IMG/VR virus record: IMGVR_UViG_3300044974_000947
Coordinates: 1 to 46,603 of that record
Origin: a virus
Reading direction: 5' to 3' (one strand)
Length of the DNA: 46,603 nt
This document shows positions 27,559 through 35,889 of this stretch, piece by piece. Within the stretch, counting starts at the first letter, position 1. Every line of letters starts with the position of its first letter. The position numbers and the translations under genes were made by a program. The notes beneath the pieces were generated by a model. That model was not told the DNA's origin. It saw only the letters and a list, made by a program, of their open reading frames with translations, and searched no databases.

Positions 27559-29910
27559 ATGCGTCGCTCCGCCCGCCGTTCGCCCCGCATCGTCCGCTCG
27601 CGCAAGTCGCACCGCAACGGGAGCACCCCGACGGTGTGGACGCGCAACTTCGGGTTCCCGACGTCGTGGAGCACGACGATCGGCGACAACGTGGTCGCAG
27701 TTACGATGATCGCTGGCGAGCCGCTCGTTCGTCCCGCGGGCTTCGTGGCGCTCCTGAACGGTTCCAGCATCGGAGTGTTCTCGCAAGCGGACAAGGCGAA
27801 GGACGCAGCCGAGCGCGCCGCGATCCCCACGGTTCCCGTCGCGCGACAAGTGACGGTGGTCGAGCCCGCGATTCCCGTGAACGAAGCACCGTCGAGTCGG
27901 GAACTGGCAATCGTGCCCGACGCTCCGAAGGATGCGATCGTCAAGGAGGCTTCAACGCCCGTAGGCGCGGTGCTCGAAGCGCGCCCCGAAGACTCGCGCA
28001 GCAAGGCCGTCGCAACAGCCGAACGCAAGTGGTCGCACTACCAGACGGCGATCTTCGATGAGATCCGCAACGGCGTCGGACACCTCGTGATCGAGGCAGT
28101 CGCAGGGGCGGGAAAAACTACGGTTTTGATCGAAGCTCTCAAGCACATCGACCCTTCCCTCTCCGTTCTCGTGGTGGCCTTCAACACGAGCATTCAGAAG
28201 GAACTCGACGCTCGCATTCCCGCGAACCTCACGAACGTTACGGTCGCGACGCTCTCGGCGCACGGTTACTCGATCCTGCGGCGATACTGGCACGCTCGCT
28301 ACGCCGCGGGCAAGAAGCACAAGAGCTCCGGCATCCTCGACTACCTTCGCGACAAGGCGGTGATGAGGGCTGCGGTGCCCGAACAAATCGGCGGCGACAA
28401 GCTCCGTGACGTTCTCGAAGGCATCGAGAAGTTGTGCTCGCTCTGCGAGTGCTACGTCGCCCTCAGTGACGACGAAATCCGCGCCGTGCAAGTCGACCAC
28501 GACCTTCTTCTCCCCGAGTCGGGCGACCCGCGAGAGTGGGAGTACATCGGCGGCACGCAGGCGAAGCCGCAGCGGTTCACGCACGCGAACGTGCTGCGGT
28601 GGGTTCATGCTGCGCAGCGCGCGCGACTCACAGAGCCGCCCGCCAATGCCAAATACGCTCGCAGCATCGCGAGGCCGCAAGACCTCGCGGCGTACGACGA
28701 GATCACCGAGAACGGTAGACTTCCGTTCATTTCGTTCCGCGACATGACGTTCGTGGTCGCGGCGACGCCTGACATGGAACCCGAACGTCGGTACGACGTG
28801 ATCTTCGTCGATGAAACGCAGGACATGGACAAGGCGCAACTCGCGCTCGTGTTCCGCAGTCTCGCGCCCGGTGGACGCGTTGTCGTCGTGGGCGACTCCA
28901 AGCAGGCGGTGTATCGATTCCGCGGAGCAGACTCGGACGCCATCAAGCGCCTCATCAAGCAGTTGAATGCGACGGTTCTGCCGCTCTCCGTATCGTATCG
29001 CGTGCCCGCGTGTTCCGCAGCCGAAGCGCGAAAACTGGTGCCGCAGTTCGAGGTGCCCGAAGGCACCCCCGAAGGAACGTGCGCTCGCATCGACTCGCGC
29101 CAAATGGTTCAGATGTGGGGCCGCGGCGATATCGTAATCACTCGCGTGAACATGGCGCTCGTGCCGATGGCGCTCATCGCGATTTCGCAGGGCATCACCC
29201 CGTGGATTCTCGGAGAGGGCAGTTCGATCGCGAAGGAACTCAAGGAGATCATGTACAAGATCCGAGCGCGCACGCGCGACTCGGACGATATGGGCGTGTT
29301 CATCGAGGCGCTCCAGAACTGGCACGAACGTGAGCGCGCCACGCGATCCGCGGAGGTAAGGGAGCGCCTTACGGAACTGCAACGTCGAAGCGGGAAGGAG
29401 TTCCGCAACATTTCGCAGATGATCGACGAAGATCACGAAGTCGTGATGGTCGACCTCATCTACAACGCGTTCTGGAACCCCGACCGCACGGGCCTCACGC
29501 AACTCCCCGGCATCGACACCCCGTCCGAAGTAGAACGTCGCCTGAAGGAAATCGCGCCGACCGAGGGCGACGTGAAGGCGATGTCGCCGCAGGAGTACAA
29601 GGCGCACCTTGCGGGGCGACTCGTGCTCACGTCGGTTCACCGCATCAAGGGCGGCGAGGCGAACCGCGTGTTCATCCTCAATGAAACGTTCAAGTACGGC
29701 ATCGACGGGTGGCAGAAGCGCCGCCCGAAGAACCCGAAGGACGTTCAAGAGGAACTCAACCTCTGGTACGTCTCGGTCACGCGACCGCTCAACCTGCGAG
29801 GCGACCCCGCGCGAGGAATCCCCGCGAAGCCCGGTGAGCTCTACTACGTTTCGGGGCTTCGTGAGATCGTCGGAAACGCGCGCGAACTGCGCACGGAGCA
29901 ATCGAAGTGA
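27559..29910 (+). CDS. UvrD/Rep-type superfamily 1 DNA helicase
   Basis: This 783-residue protein has the SF1A motifs in order: Walker A EAVAGAGKTT (about residues 178-187); Walker B VIFVDETQDMD (about 414-424); motif III VGDSKQAVYRFRGAD (about 444-458); motif IV region LSVSYRVP; motif V SVHRIKGGEANRV (about 692-704); and motif VI LWYVSVTRPLN (about 735-745). It should unwind DNA with ATP. The first 160 residues are unusual: a basic arm RRSARRSPRIVRSRKSHRNG, then a small beta domain and a proline/valine-rich linker. The arm again has the basic-RNG motif. Its stop overlaps the next GTG. Confidence 0.92.
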   Translation: MRRSARRSPRIVRSRKSHRNGSTPTVWTRNFGFPTSWSTTIGDNVVAVTMIAGEPLVRPAGFVALLNGSSIGVFSQADKAKDAAERAAIPTVPVARQVTVVEPAIPVNEAPSSRELAIVPDAPKDAIVKEASTPVGAVLEARPEDSRSKAVATAERKWSHYQTAIFDEIRNGVGHLVIEAVAGAGKTTVLIEALKHIDPSLSVLVVAFNTSIQKELDARIPANLTNVTVATLSAHGYSILRRYWHARYAAGKKHKSSGILDYLRDKAVMRAAVPEQIGGDKLRDVLEGIEKLCSLCECYVALSDDEIRAVQVDHDLLLPESGDPREWEYIGGTQAKPQRFTHANVLRWVHAAQRARLTEPPANAKYARSIARPQDLAAYDEITENGRLPFISFRDMTFVVAATPDMEPERRYDVIFVDETQDMDKAQLALVFRSLAPGGRVVVVGDSKQAVYRFRGADSDAIKRLIKQLNATVLPLSVSYRVPACSAAEARKLVPQFEVPEGTPEGTCARIDSRQMVQMWGRGDIVITRVNMALVPMALIAISQGITPWILGEGSSIAKELKEIMYKIRARTRDSDDMGVFIEALQNWHERERATRSAEVRERLTELQRRSGKEFRNISQMIDEDHEVVMVDLIYNAFWNPDRTGLTQLPGIDTPSEVERRLKEIAPTEGDVKAMSPQEYKAHLAGRLVLTSVHRIKGGEANRVFILNETFKYGIDGWQKRRPKNPKDVQEELNLWYVSVTRPLNLRGDPARGIPAKPGELYYVSGLREIVGNARELRTEQSK

Positions 29911-30902
29911 GAACCCCGAAGAGAACTGCCCGCCGCTCGTTCCCGAACGCGTCGACCTACGTCGAAATCTCCCGCGCCGACCTCGAAGCGTGGCTCGAAA
30001 CGCTCGGCACCCCGTGGGTGCGCGACCCGAACCATGTGGGCATCTACCGACTCCCTCTCGGCCCCAAGGTCGCGATCAAGGTGTCGTCCACGATCGGCAG
30101 CGGCGACAAGGGCGTCGGCAAGGGCGAAGGGTCGATGCAACTCTCGCTTATCAGCACCGTGTCGGGGGAGACGGTGAACAAGAGGGCGCAGGGGCAGAAG
30201 GGCTTCAACCGCACGAAGAACTGGCGTGAGAACTGGCGCGAGGGCGTCAATTCGATGCGCGCCGAGTACGCGAAGATGCCCGACTTCTACGAGCGCAACG
30301 CAAGCGTCCCCGATCGTGGCCGATACCGCCTCGATACGATGGCTCGCATCGAGGCGATCCCCGGCTGGCGGAGCGACGAACGTCTCGCGCGGATGCACAA
30401 TCGCGCCGACGAGAGGAAGGTTCTCACCGAAGGCGAGCACCAGCATATCGAGCAGATGGAACGTCGCGCTGGCATCGGTGCGTCGGCCCCCGCCGCTCGG
30501 CCCCCGTCCGTACCCCCGCCGCAGCGCCCCACGGCCCCCGCAGCGCCCTCCGCGCCCGGTCCCGTGCGTGCGGTCGCCCCCGACGCCTACGACCCGCGGG
30601 ATGGGCGCCCGGTGGCACTGCGCGAGGCGTACGCCATCGCGAAGCGCGTGGGCAACGCGGACGCGGCTGAGTTCGCCCGCACGCTCGCAACGCAGATCGC
30701 GGACGGCGTTGCCACGTCGGAGGCGCAACTCCGCATGGTGCGCGCGATGATGAAGGATTTCGGCGTCCCGTTCTACTACCCGACGGACGCGGAGGTCGAA
30801 GCCGCGCTCGGGCCGCTGCGCCGCCGCGCTGCGACGAACGGTCGGCGTGCCGCGCGACGTTCGGCGGCGAAGCCCCGCAAGGCGCCGCGGAGTCGGCGGT
30901 AG
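29907..30902 (+). CDS. Hypothetical protein with IEAIPGW module and NGRRA tail
   Basis: This 331-residue protein has a GTG start overlapping the helicase stop. It begins RTPKRTARRSFPNAS, a variant of the basic-N motif. Residues 135-190 contain a RIEAIPGWRSDERLARMHNR module that is repeated in the next gene. A proline/alanine linker (APAARPPSVPPPQRPTAP) follows, then a helical C-terminal domain (REAYAIAKRVGNADAAEFAR). The C-terminus is ATNGRRAARRSAAKPRKAP plus RSRR. The whole layout suggests a DNA-associated modular protein; no catalytic motif is seen. Confidence 0.7.
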   Translation: MRTPKRTARRSFPNASTYVEISRADLEAWLETLGTPWVRDPNHVGIYRLPLGPKVAIKVSSTIGSGDKGVGKGEGSMQLSLISTVSGETVNKRAQGQKGFNRTKNWRENWREGVNSMRAEYAKMPDFYERNASVPDRGRYRLDTMARIEAIPGWRSDERLARMHNRADERKVLTEGEHQHIEQMERRAGIGASAPAARPPSVPPPQRPTAPAAPSAPGPVRAVAPDAYDPRDGRPVALREAYAIAKRVGNADAAEFARTLATQIADGVATSEAQLRMVRAMMKDFGVPFYYPTDAEVEAALGPLRRRAATNGRRAARRSAAKPRKAPRSRR

Positions 30903-30909
30903 GCTCAAC

Positions 30910-30939
30910 TTGCGCGTGACCGCGCACCGACGATAGGAT
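30910..30939 (+). promoter_or_regulatory. Sigma70-like promoter (TTGCGC-N18-TAGGAT) for the gene at 30946
   Basis: TTGCGC (30910-30915), 18 nt, TAGGAT (30934-30939), 6 nt, ATG. Confidence 0.5.
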
Positions 30940-30945
30940 CGACGA

Positions 30946-31542
30946 ATGGCAGACGAGTGGAAGACCAGCGCGACGGCCAAAGAGATCGTTCGCTTCGAGA
31001 CAAAGAAGATTCGCGGCGAACGGCACTACAGCTACGAGTTCCGTGCCATTCACGGCGAATCGTCGGCCAAGATCACCGAGTTTCACTACGAGAAACTGAG
31101 GGTGCCCGACGTTACGTCGTTGTTCGCTGCAAGCGAGTTCGTGGACGACCGTCTCGCCGACGCGATGGATGCGATGACGATGCGAGACAAGGTCGACTAC
31201 AACGTGTGGTTCACGGGTCTGCGGAACAGTGGCGCGGTGCCGCCTATTTCGGCTCGGCTTGCATGGCTTCGCGCGCGGTCTCGCGAGGCATCAAAGGCGC
31301 TGAAAACATCGGTGGTAGAGGCGATGGAGAGTCACCTCGATCGCGATAACTACCGCGCCAAGATGGCGGGGCGCATCGAGGCGATCCCCGGCTGGCAGGG
31401 CGACGAACGTCTCGCGCGGATGCACAAGCGCGTCGGCGAGGGTCGTTTTCTTACGTTCAACGAAACCCCGGACATCGATGAGGCGGAGCGTCGCCGTGCA
31501 GAGCGTAACGGCTCGCGTCGGATGGGCAAACATCGCCGATGA
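30946..31542 (+). CDS. Hypothetical protein with IEAIPGW module
   Basis: This is a 198-residue protein. Residues 138-165 repeat the RIEAIPGWQGDERLARMHKR module of the upstream gene. The N-terminal part is different: a beta-rich domain (RHYSYEFRAIHGESSAKITE) then helices. It ends AERNGSRRMGKHRR, a degenerate NGRR tail. The shared module followed by a basic end suggests that the two proteins are targeted to the same partner or place. Confidence 0.68.
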   Translation: MADEWKTSATAKEIVRFETKKIRGERHYSYEFRAIHGESSAKITEFHYEKLRVPDVTSLFAASEFVDDRLADAMDAMTMRDKVDYNVWFTGLRNSGAVPPISARLAWLRARSREASKALKTSVVEAMESHLDRDNYRAKMAGRIEAIPGWQGDERLARMHKRVGEGRFLTFNETPDIDEAERRRAERNGSRRMGKHRR

Positions 31543-32114
31543 CCGCGCGCAAGCGTCGCGTTCGCTGCGCCGGTTGCGGGCGTGCGTGCTCGATCACGGA
31601 CGACCGCGGGCGCGGCGTCGTGTGCGGGTGCTCGGCGATCGCACGGCCCGGTAGCGTGAGGCGCTCGCAGCGAAACGGGTTCCGCGAGCGGGCCTACGCT
31701 TCTGCGCTAGACACCCTGTACCCGTCCCTAAACGAGTGGGTGTTCTATGGCACACGCGACGCGAAGAACGCGCTTCTGAGCGACTACGAGTCGTTGCCGC
31801 AAGCGCAGCGAAGCGCGTGGGACGCCGGGGTCGAGCGGGCGTTCGTCTCGCATCACGGCGGCGACCATGCGCGGATGTACCGGCGACTCAAGGGCGAGTC
31901 CGCGGACGAAACGTCGGGCCTCTCCGTCACCACCGACGACGTGACCGGCGCTGCGAAGTTCGTCGCCGTGTACGACGTGGCGGCGAGCGACGTTCTCGCG
32001 CACCACGCGCAGGACGATACGCCGCTGGCCTCTCGCGGCTTCGGACACGAGCACGAAGTTGTGCTCAAGCCGCACAACGACGCGCGACTCGTGAGGATCG
32101 TCAAGAACTGGTAG
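31539..32114 (+). CDS. Hypothetical protein with N-terminal zinc ribbon
   Basis: This is a 191-residue protein. The ATG overlaps the preceding stop. Residues 5-33 hold CAGCGRACSITDDRGRG followed by CGC, which fits a four-cysteine zinc ribbon. Then RRSQRNGFRERAY gives an RNG motif at its boundary. The remaining 140 residues are helical then beta-rich (TTDDVTGAAKFVAVYDVA). Function unknown; nucleic-acid binding is plausible from the ribbon and basic residues. Confidence 0.65.
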   Translation: MTARKRRVRCAGCGRACSITDDRGRGVVCGCSAIARPGSVRRSQRNGFRERAYASALDTLYPSLNEWVFYGTRDAKNALLSDYESLPQAQRSAWDAGVERAFVSHHGGDHARMYRRLKGESADETSGLSVTTDDVTGAAKFVAVYDVAASDVLAHHAQDDTPLASRGFGHEHEVVLKPHNDARLVRIVKNW

Positions 32115-32167
32115 GCCGCGTAATCGCTTGCTCGCGCGCACCACTTGTGCGTAGCATCGTCGCCACG

Positions 32168-32728
32168 ATGAGCAGCGCGAAAACGATCGGGTACTCCACT
32201 GGCGGCGGGTTCGTTCACGAGGCGTGCTTCTGGGAGGCGGGCAAGAGCGCCGATAGCCGATGGCGCGGCGTCCGCATGAGTCACGAACTCTATCACTGGC
32301 CCCGCGGCAAGGAGTGCGCGATCTGCGGAGGCAAGACCGGCAAGCCCCGCGTCAAGAAGATCGCGAGCGCCCGCAAGGTGTCTCGTGCCCCGTCGTCGGC
32401 TGCAATCTACGCGCTGGTTTCGCCGCACGCGAGGCACGACGGGCGAACGTTCACGAAGGCCGACGCGGAGTCGCTGCGTGACGCGATGAACGAGGCCGCG
32501 ATGTACGGCGGCAGTTTCGTCGGCAACGTACTCGCGCGCGTAGACCGCGTGCTCGACGCTCACGGCGTCGAGGCGATCCGTCGCGACGACGGCCTGTGGG
32601 TCGATCGCTACTTCGGCGACACGCGGTTCCTCTGCGTGAACATGGGCGATCCGTACATCGCCACGGTGATCTACGATGTCGCCAAGAAGAAGTTCGTCAT
32701 CCGAGCGTGGGGCGATCTGGTCGGCTGA
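32168..32728 (+). CDS. Hypothetical protein with CxxC
   Basis: This is a 186-residue protein. An N-terminal segment has HEACFWEAG, HELYHWPRGKECAICGG (about residues 39-55), which may form a zinc-binding site with Cys, His and the CxxC. After a basic linker (KPRVKKIASARKVSRAP) an alpha/beta domain follows with FTKADAESLRDAMNEAAMYG and a beta-rich end (RFLCVNMGDPYIATVIYDVA). TTGCTC-N18-TAGCAT lies ten bases before the ATG. Its stop overlaps the next start. Confidence 0.65.
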   Translation: MSSAKTIGYSTGGGFVHEACFWEAGKSADSRWRGVRMSHELYHWPRGKECAICGGKTGKPRVKKIASARKVSRAPSSAAIYALVSPHARHDGRTFTKADAESLRDAMNEAAMYGGSFVGNVLARVDRVLDAHGVEAIRRDDGLWVDRYFGDTRFLCVNMGDPYIATVIYDVAKKKFVIRAWGDLVG

Positions 32729-33777
32729 TGAGCACCACCGCGCCCGCCGCCGTACGCTCCGCGCTCCGCAAGGGGCTCGCGCTGGTCCGCGAGGGCTACG
32801 CGGGCAAGGGGCTGCGCGGTGAGACGGTGCGGTGGGCCGAACGTCTCGCCGACGGCGAACCGATCGACTACGCGAAGGCGAAGAAGATGCGCGGGTGGTT
32901 CGCGCGCCACGGCGTCGCGAAGGCCGAGTCGGCGAAGCGTATGCGCGACCCGAAGTCGCCTGCGGCGGTTTCTTGGCTCTTGTGGGGTGGCACGCCGTCG
33001 ATCCCCTACCGCAAGAGCGGGTGGCAAGACCCGGTGGCGCCGTGGCTCCGTGACGTGATCGCGACGTTCGAGAGCAAGCGCGCGGGGCGACGGGCGCAGA
33101 AGAACGGGCGTTCCACCGTGAGCGCCGACTGCATGGATCGAGTTGCCCCGTGGTACGGGGTGGGCGACGTGCCTCCGTGGCGCCTCACCGTGCGCGAGTT
33201 CGACCTTCGCACGCGGCGATACTTCCACGGTTCGACCGCGGCGAACGTGAAGCGTTTGCTCGCGGAGCAGAAGCCCGACCCTGCGATGTATGGCAGTCGC
33301 ACCGACAAGGGTTTCTTCGGCGAGGGCTTCTACACCACGACCACACCGTATTCCTCGTACGGCAAGAACGTGCTCGCGGTAGAAGTGCGCCTTGACGCGT
33401 CGATTCTGGAGTGGTCGGCAAACGTCACCGATAGGTTCGGTTTTGCGCCGTCGTCGAAGCCTGCGTGGTTCGATCGGATGGTCGACCGTATGCACGCACT
33501 CGCGGCGGCGAACGGTCGTTCGATGCGTGCTGCGTGGATCGCGAGCATTACTCCCGGCGATCCTTCGTTCTCGCACTTGGAGTTCGTGCGCGAGGCGTAC
33601 GCCTACGCGAAGGCATCGGGCTACGACGTGTTTCAGCCGATGGCGTCGGAGACGGTGATTCTGAACCCGAACTGCGTCACGCGCGTCTACCGAGCGGCCA
33701 AGAGTTTCGCCGACGCCGAGAACCGATACAGTCACGCCGCGTACGTTCGCGCTGCGATGGACTGCGGCGTTCGGTGA
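32728..33777 (+). CDS. Probable PARP-like ADP-ribosyltransferase
   Basis: This 349-residue protein has two parts. Residues 1-115 contain REGYAGKGLR, AKKMRGWFARH and a WLLWGG segment, a layout I associate with small domains of phage internal or structural proteins. After AQKNGRST (about 123-130) the second part resembles the PARP/ART fold: YFHGST with His167; FFGEGFYTTT with Tyr202; a YGKNVLAVEV strand; and SETVILNPNCV with Glu308. Together these give an H-Y-E triad and the typical E-x-V-x-x-N ending. It should transfer ADP-ribose from NAD to a target. Phage ADP-ribosyltransferases such as T4 Alt are injected or early host-takeover enzymes. The assignment is by motif only. Confidence 0.6.
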   Translation: MSTTAPAAVRSALRKGLALVREGYAGKGLRGETVRWAERLADGEPIDYAKAKKMRGWFARHGVAKAESAKRMRDPKSPAAVSWLLWGGTPSIPYRKSGWQDPVAPWLRDVIATFESKRAGRRAQKNGRSTVSADCMDRVAPWYGVGDVPPWRLTVREFDLRTRRYFHGSTAANVKRLLAEQKPDPAMYGSRTDKGFFGEGFYTTTTPYSSYGKNVLAVEVRLDASILEWSANVTDRFGFAPSSKPAWFDRMVDRMHALAAANGRSMRAAWIASITPGDPSFSHLEFVREAYAYAKASGYDVFQPMASETVILNPNCVTRVYRAAKSFADAENRYSHAAYVRAAMDCGVR

Positions 33778-33808
33778 ATAGTCGCCACCATCGCGGCGTC
33801 AACGTGGC

Positions 33809-34033
33809 ATGAGCCACTACATCGACCAGTACAGGGTTCGCTTCGGCATCGAGAGCAGTCTCGCAAACGTCGAAGACGAGTTCGAGCACGTCTTGCAGCG
33901 CATCGACGGCAAGATCGTTTTCGTCGGCGACGACGACCGCGAGAAAATCGTCGGCGAGGTTCGCGGGTGGCGTGTTCTGGCGTGCGGCGCCTACCACGAA
34001 GCGATGGACGCCTGCGACGCGATCGACGGCTAA
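33809..34033 (+). CDS. Small acidic protein
   Basis: This 74-residue acidic protein is not recognised. It reads as a short helix-strand-helix protein (NVEDEFEHVLQRIDGKIVFV, then RGWRVLACGAYHEAMDA). The TGAATAGTCG sequence at the previous stop and the GCGTCAAC box near its ATG resemble the upstream-element family. Confidence 0.55.
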   Translation: MSHYIDQYRVRFGIESSLANVEDEFEHVLQRIDGKIVFVGDDDREKIVGEVRGWRVLACGAYHEAMDACDAIDG

Positions 34034-34036
34034 CTC

Positions 34037-34459
34037 GTGTCGTACATGAACGCGATCGCCGACCCCGCGACGGGCTTCGCTCGCGACGAGGTGGAGGATC
34101 TTATCGAAGACGCATCGAACGGCATCGACACGCTCATCGTCGAACTCGTGAAGGTCGATGAAGCGCACCGCGGCATCGGCGTCGGGCTTATGGCGGCGAT
34201 GCGGTTCGTGAAGACGTTCGGGGCGGGGTGCGGTTACGCGATCGGCAAGGCGTTCCCCTTGCAGTTCGCATCGACCGACGCGCCGACTCTCTCGCCCGAG
34301 CGGACGGCGGCGTTCCGAAAACTGCGCGAGCACTGGAGTCGCATCGGATTCAAGCGCCTCGGCAAGAACAGCGACTACATGGCGATCAACCTCGACAAAT
34401 TGCAGCCCACGGCAGACGATGCGCTCGCATCGTACGAGCAGCGCAAGAGCGCGTCCTAA
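34037..34459 (+). CDS. GNAT-like N-acetyltransferase
   Basis: This 140-residue protein has a GTG start three bases after the previous stop. Residues 34-60 fit GNAT motif A: a strand (IVELVKVDEA) and then HRGIGVGLMAAMRFV, where Arg45-Gly46-x-Gly48-x-Gly50 matches the acetyl-CoA pyrophosphate loop. The end LREHWSRIGFKRLG matches the motif B helix and strand. The N-terminal part is short compared with the family, so the substrate side is reduced. The acyl acceptor is unknown. Its stop codon overlaps that of the convergent phosphoesterase gene. Confidence 0.65.
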   Translation: MSYMNAIADPATGFARDEVEDLIEDASNGIDTLIVELVKVDEAHRGIGVGLMAAMRFVKTFGAGCGYAIGKAFPLQFASTDAPTLSPERTAAFRKLREHWSRIGFKRLGKNSDYMAINLDKLQPTADDALASYEQRKSAS

Positions 34460-35022
34460 ATCGCCCGCAGCATCGCCGCGAGCGTGGTCTCCGCGACGGG
34501 GGCGAAGTCCCACACGTCCACGCCCACGTTCACCTCGCACCCGCGCCGCCGCCACTTCTCGTGAACGTGGCCGCACAACAGCGGTCGCCCTTCGTCGCGC
34601 GGGCGCCACTGCGCGTACTTGTCGGGCCGCTCGCGCTCTTCGTCCACGTACGGGAAGTGCGACACGTCGCACTCGATGCCGTCGATCGTGAGGCGCTGCG
34701 TGCCTTGCCGAACGTCGAAGGCGACGGCGTAGTCGGAGACGTACAGTGCGTGCTTCGCGCCGTGCCCGTGCCAGCACCGATCGTGGTTGCCCGCCACGAG
34801 CACCTTGCGCCCTGGCAGCGCGGCGATGGCGTGCAGCGACTCGCGCCAGTCGTGCCCGAGCACCACGTCGCCGAGAACCCAAACCTCGTCGTCGGGCGCG
34901 ACCGACGCCCGCCAGCGCGAGAAGATCGCCTCGTTCATCGCCGCTACGTCGGGGAACGGACGCTTGCAGTACGTGATGATGTTCGTGTGTCCGACGTGCA
35001 AATCTGAGGTGAGCCAGCGCAT
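34456..35022 (-). CDS. Calcineurin-like metallophosphoesterase
   Basis: This 188-residue protein has all the family motifs: SDLHVGH (Asp7, His9), GDVVLGHD (Asp52), GNHD (79-81), a SHFP histidine (122) and GHVHEK (152-154). It is predicted to bind two metal ions and cleave phosphoester bonds. Its length fits the small phage and bacterial group whose substrates are mostly unknown. The ATG at 35022 overlaps the stop of the upstream paralogue pair. A longer in-frame reading exists only because that upstream gene has a frameshift. Confidence 0.85.
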   Translation of the reverse strand: MRWLTSDLHVGHTNIITYCKRPFPDVAAMNEAIFSRWRASVAPDDEVWVLGDVVLGHDWRESLHAIAALPGRKVLVAGNHDRCWHGHGAKHALYVSDYAVAFDVRQGTQRLTIDGIECDVSHFPYVDEERERPDKYAQWRPRDEGRPLLCGHVHEKWRRRGCEVNVGVDVWDFAPVAETTLAAMLRAI

Positions 35023-35343
35023 TACGGAACCTCCTCGACGACGAGGTTGACCCGACGCCCGCGGCCCTTGCTCGCCGCCTCGTCGGAAGTGTACTGGAAA
35101 CACGCCTCGAAGTGCGTGCGTGAGCGCCACACCATTTCGTAGGCGCTCCCTCCCGTTGCGAGCCACCCGAAGTACGTTGACGGCGGGTCGGCGTCGGTAC
35201 GCTCGCGCAACCTCACGGCCACGATCGGGTCGTTGCCGCCGTAGAAGCGAAGCCGCTCGCGCTTCGGGGTCGCGTGCGAGTACGCCACTTCGCCGCACGA
35301 TGCGGTGGGCGTAGTAGGCGTGCGAACTAGGGTCGGCGCTCAC
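35022..35343 (-). pseudogene. Frameshifted tandem paralogue of the gene at 35340
   Basis: From a GTG at 35343 the first 16 codons (VSADPSSHAYYAHRIV) match the start of the neighbouring gene. The homology then continues in the +1 frame from about 35295 (GEVAYSHATPKRERLRF) to VVEEVP and a TAA at 35022-35024. The shared part includes VRLRERT-AD-PS-YF-WL and a R-VNL-VEEV end. The total length of 322 bases is not a multiple of three. Either an indel broke the gene, a sequencing error is present, or a +1 shift is used. The start GTG overlaps the TGA of the upstream copy. Confidence 0.6.
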
Positions 35344-35681
35344 GTCGTCACCTCCTCGACGATCAAGTTCACCTTGCGTCCGAGACCGCGGTCGGCCTCC
35401 GCTTGCGAGCCGCCCGGAAAACACATTTCGAGTTGCCCCTCCGACGGCCATACCATCGCGTATCGCTCGGGGCGATCGAACCTGAGCCACGCGAAGTAGG
35501 ACGACGGCGCGTCCGCAGCGGTACGTTCGCGGAGTCGGATCGTCACGACGGGCTCGGTACTGCCGTGCAACTCGACCCACCACCGACTCGGCGACGCGTG
35601 GAAATACGAGACGAGGCCGTCGGCGCGAACGCGACGATGGGCGTAGTAGGTGATGGCGCTGGGGTCGGGGGTGGTGCTCAC
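35340..35681 (-). CDS. Hypothetical protein, tandem paralogue
   Basis: This 113-residue protein has a GTG start. It is not recognised, but it is duplicated next door. It consists mainly of beta strands (VVTIRLRERTAADAPSSYFA, ERYAMVWPSEGQLEMCF) and ends RKVNLIVEEVTT. CGTACAAC lies four bases before the GTG, resembling the second promoter box, though the first box is not clear. It lies between a small lipoprotein gene and its frameshifted paralogue on the minus strand. Confidence 0.65.
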   Translation of the reverse strand: MSTTPDPSAITYYAHRRVRADGLVSYFHASPSRWWVELHGSTEPVVTIRLRERTAADAPSSYFAWLRFDRPERYAMVWPSEGQLEMCFPGGSQAEADRGLGRKVNLIVEEVTT

Positions 35682-35712
35682 GGGAGTTGTACGTGAGCGG
35701 CGGCGTGGATGT

Positions 35713-35889
35713 TCAGCGCGCGTCGATGCCCGCGTCGAGCACGTCGGCGGGAGCGTTCAGCGGCTCCTGCGAGGCGTCGAACACGGTGACCGCATCGGAC
35801 TCGGGCGAGTCGAGCGTGGCGTCGCGGGGCGCGACAACGGCGTCGTCGCAAGCGTTGAGGAGTGCGGCGAGAAGAACGAGTTTACGCAT
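35713..35889 (-). CDS. Small predicted lipoprotein
   Basis: This 58-residue protein starts MRKLVLLAALLNACDDAVV: two basic residues, a hydrophobic core and a lipobox-like LNAC with the predicted lipidated Cys14. After cleavage a 45-residue acidic peptide (rich in Asp, Ala and Pro) would be anchored to a membrane. Small phage lipoproteins often act in lysis (o-spanins) or superinfection exclusion; the acidic, helix-poor sequence does not decide between these. TAGGAT lies nine bases before the ATG. Plus-strand frames over this interval look like shadows. Confidence 0.6.
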   Translation of the reverse strand: MRKLVLLAALLNACDDAVVAPRDATLDSPESDAVTVFDASQEPLNAPADVLDAGIDAR

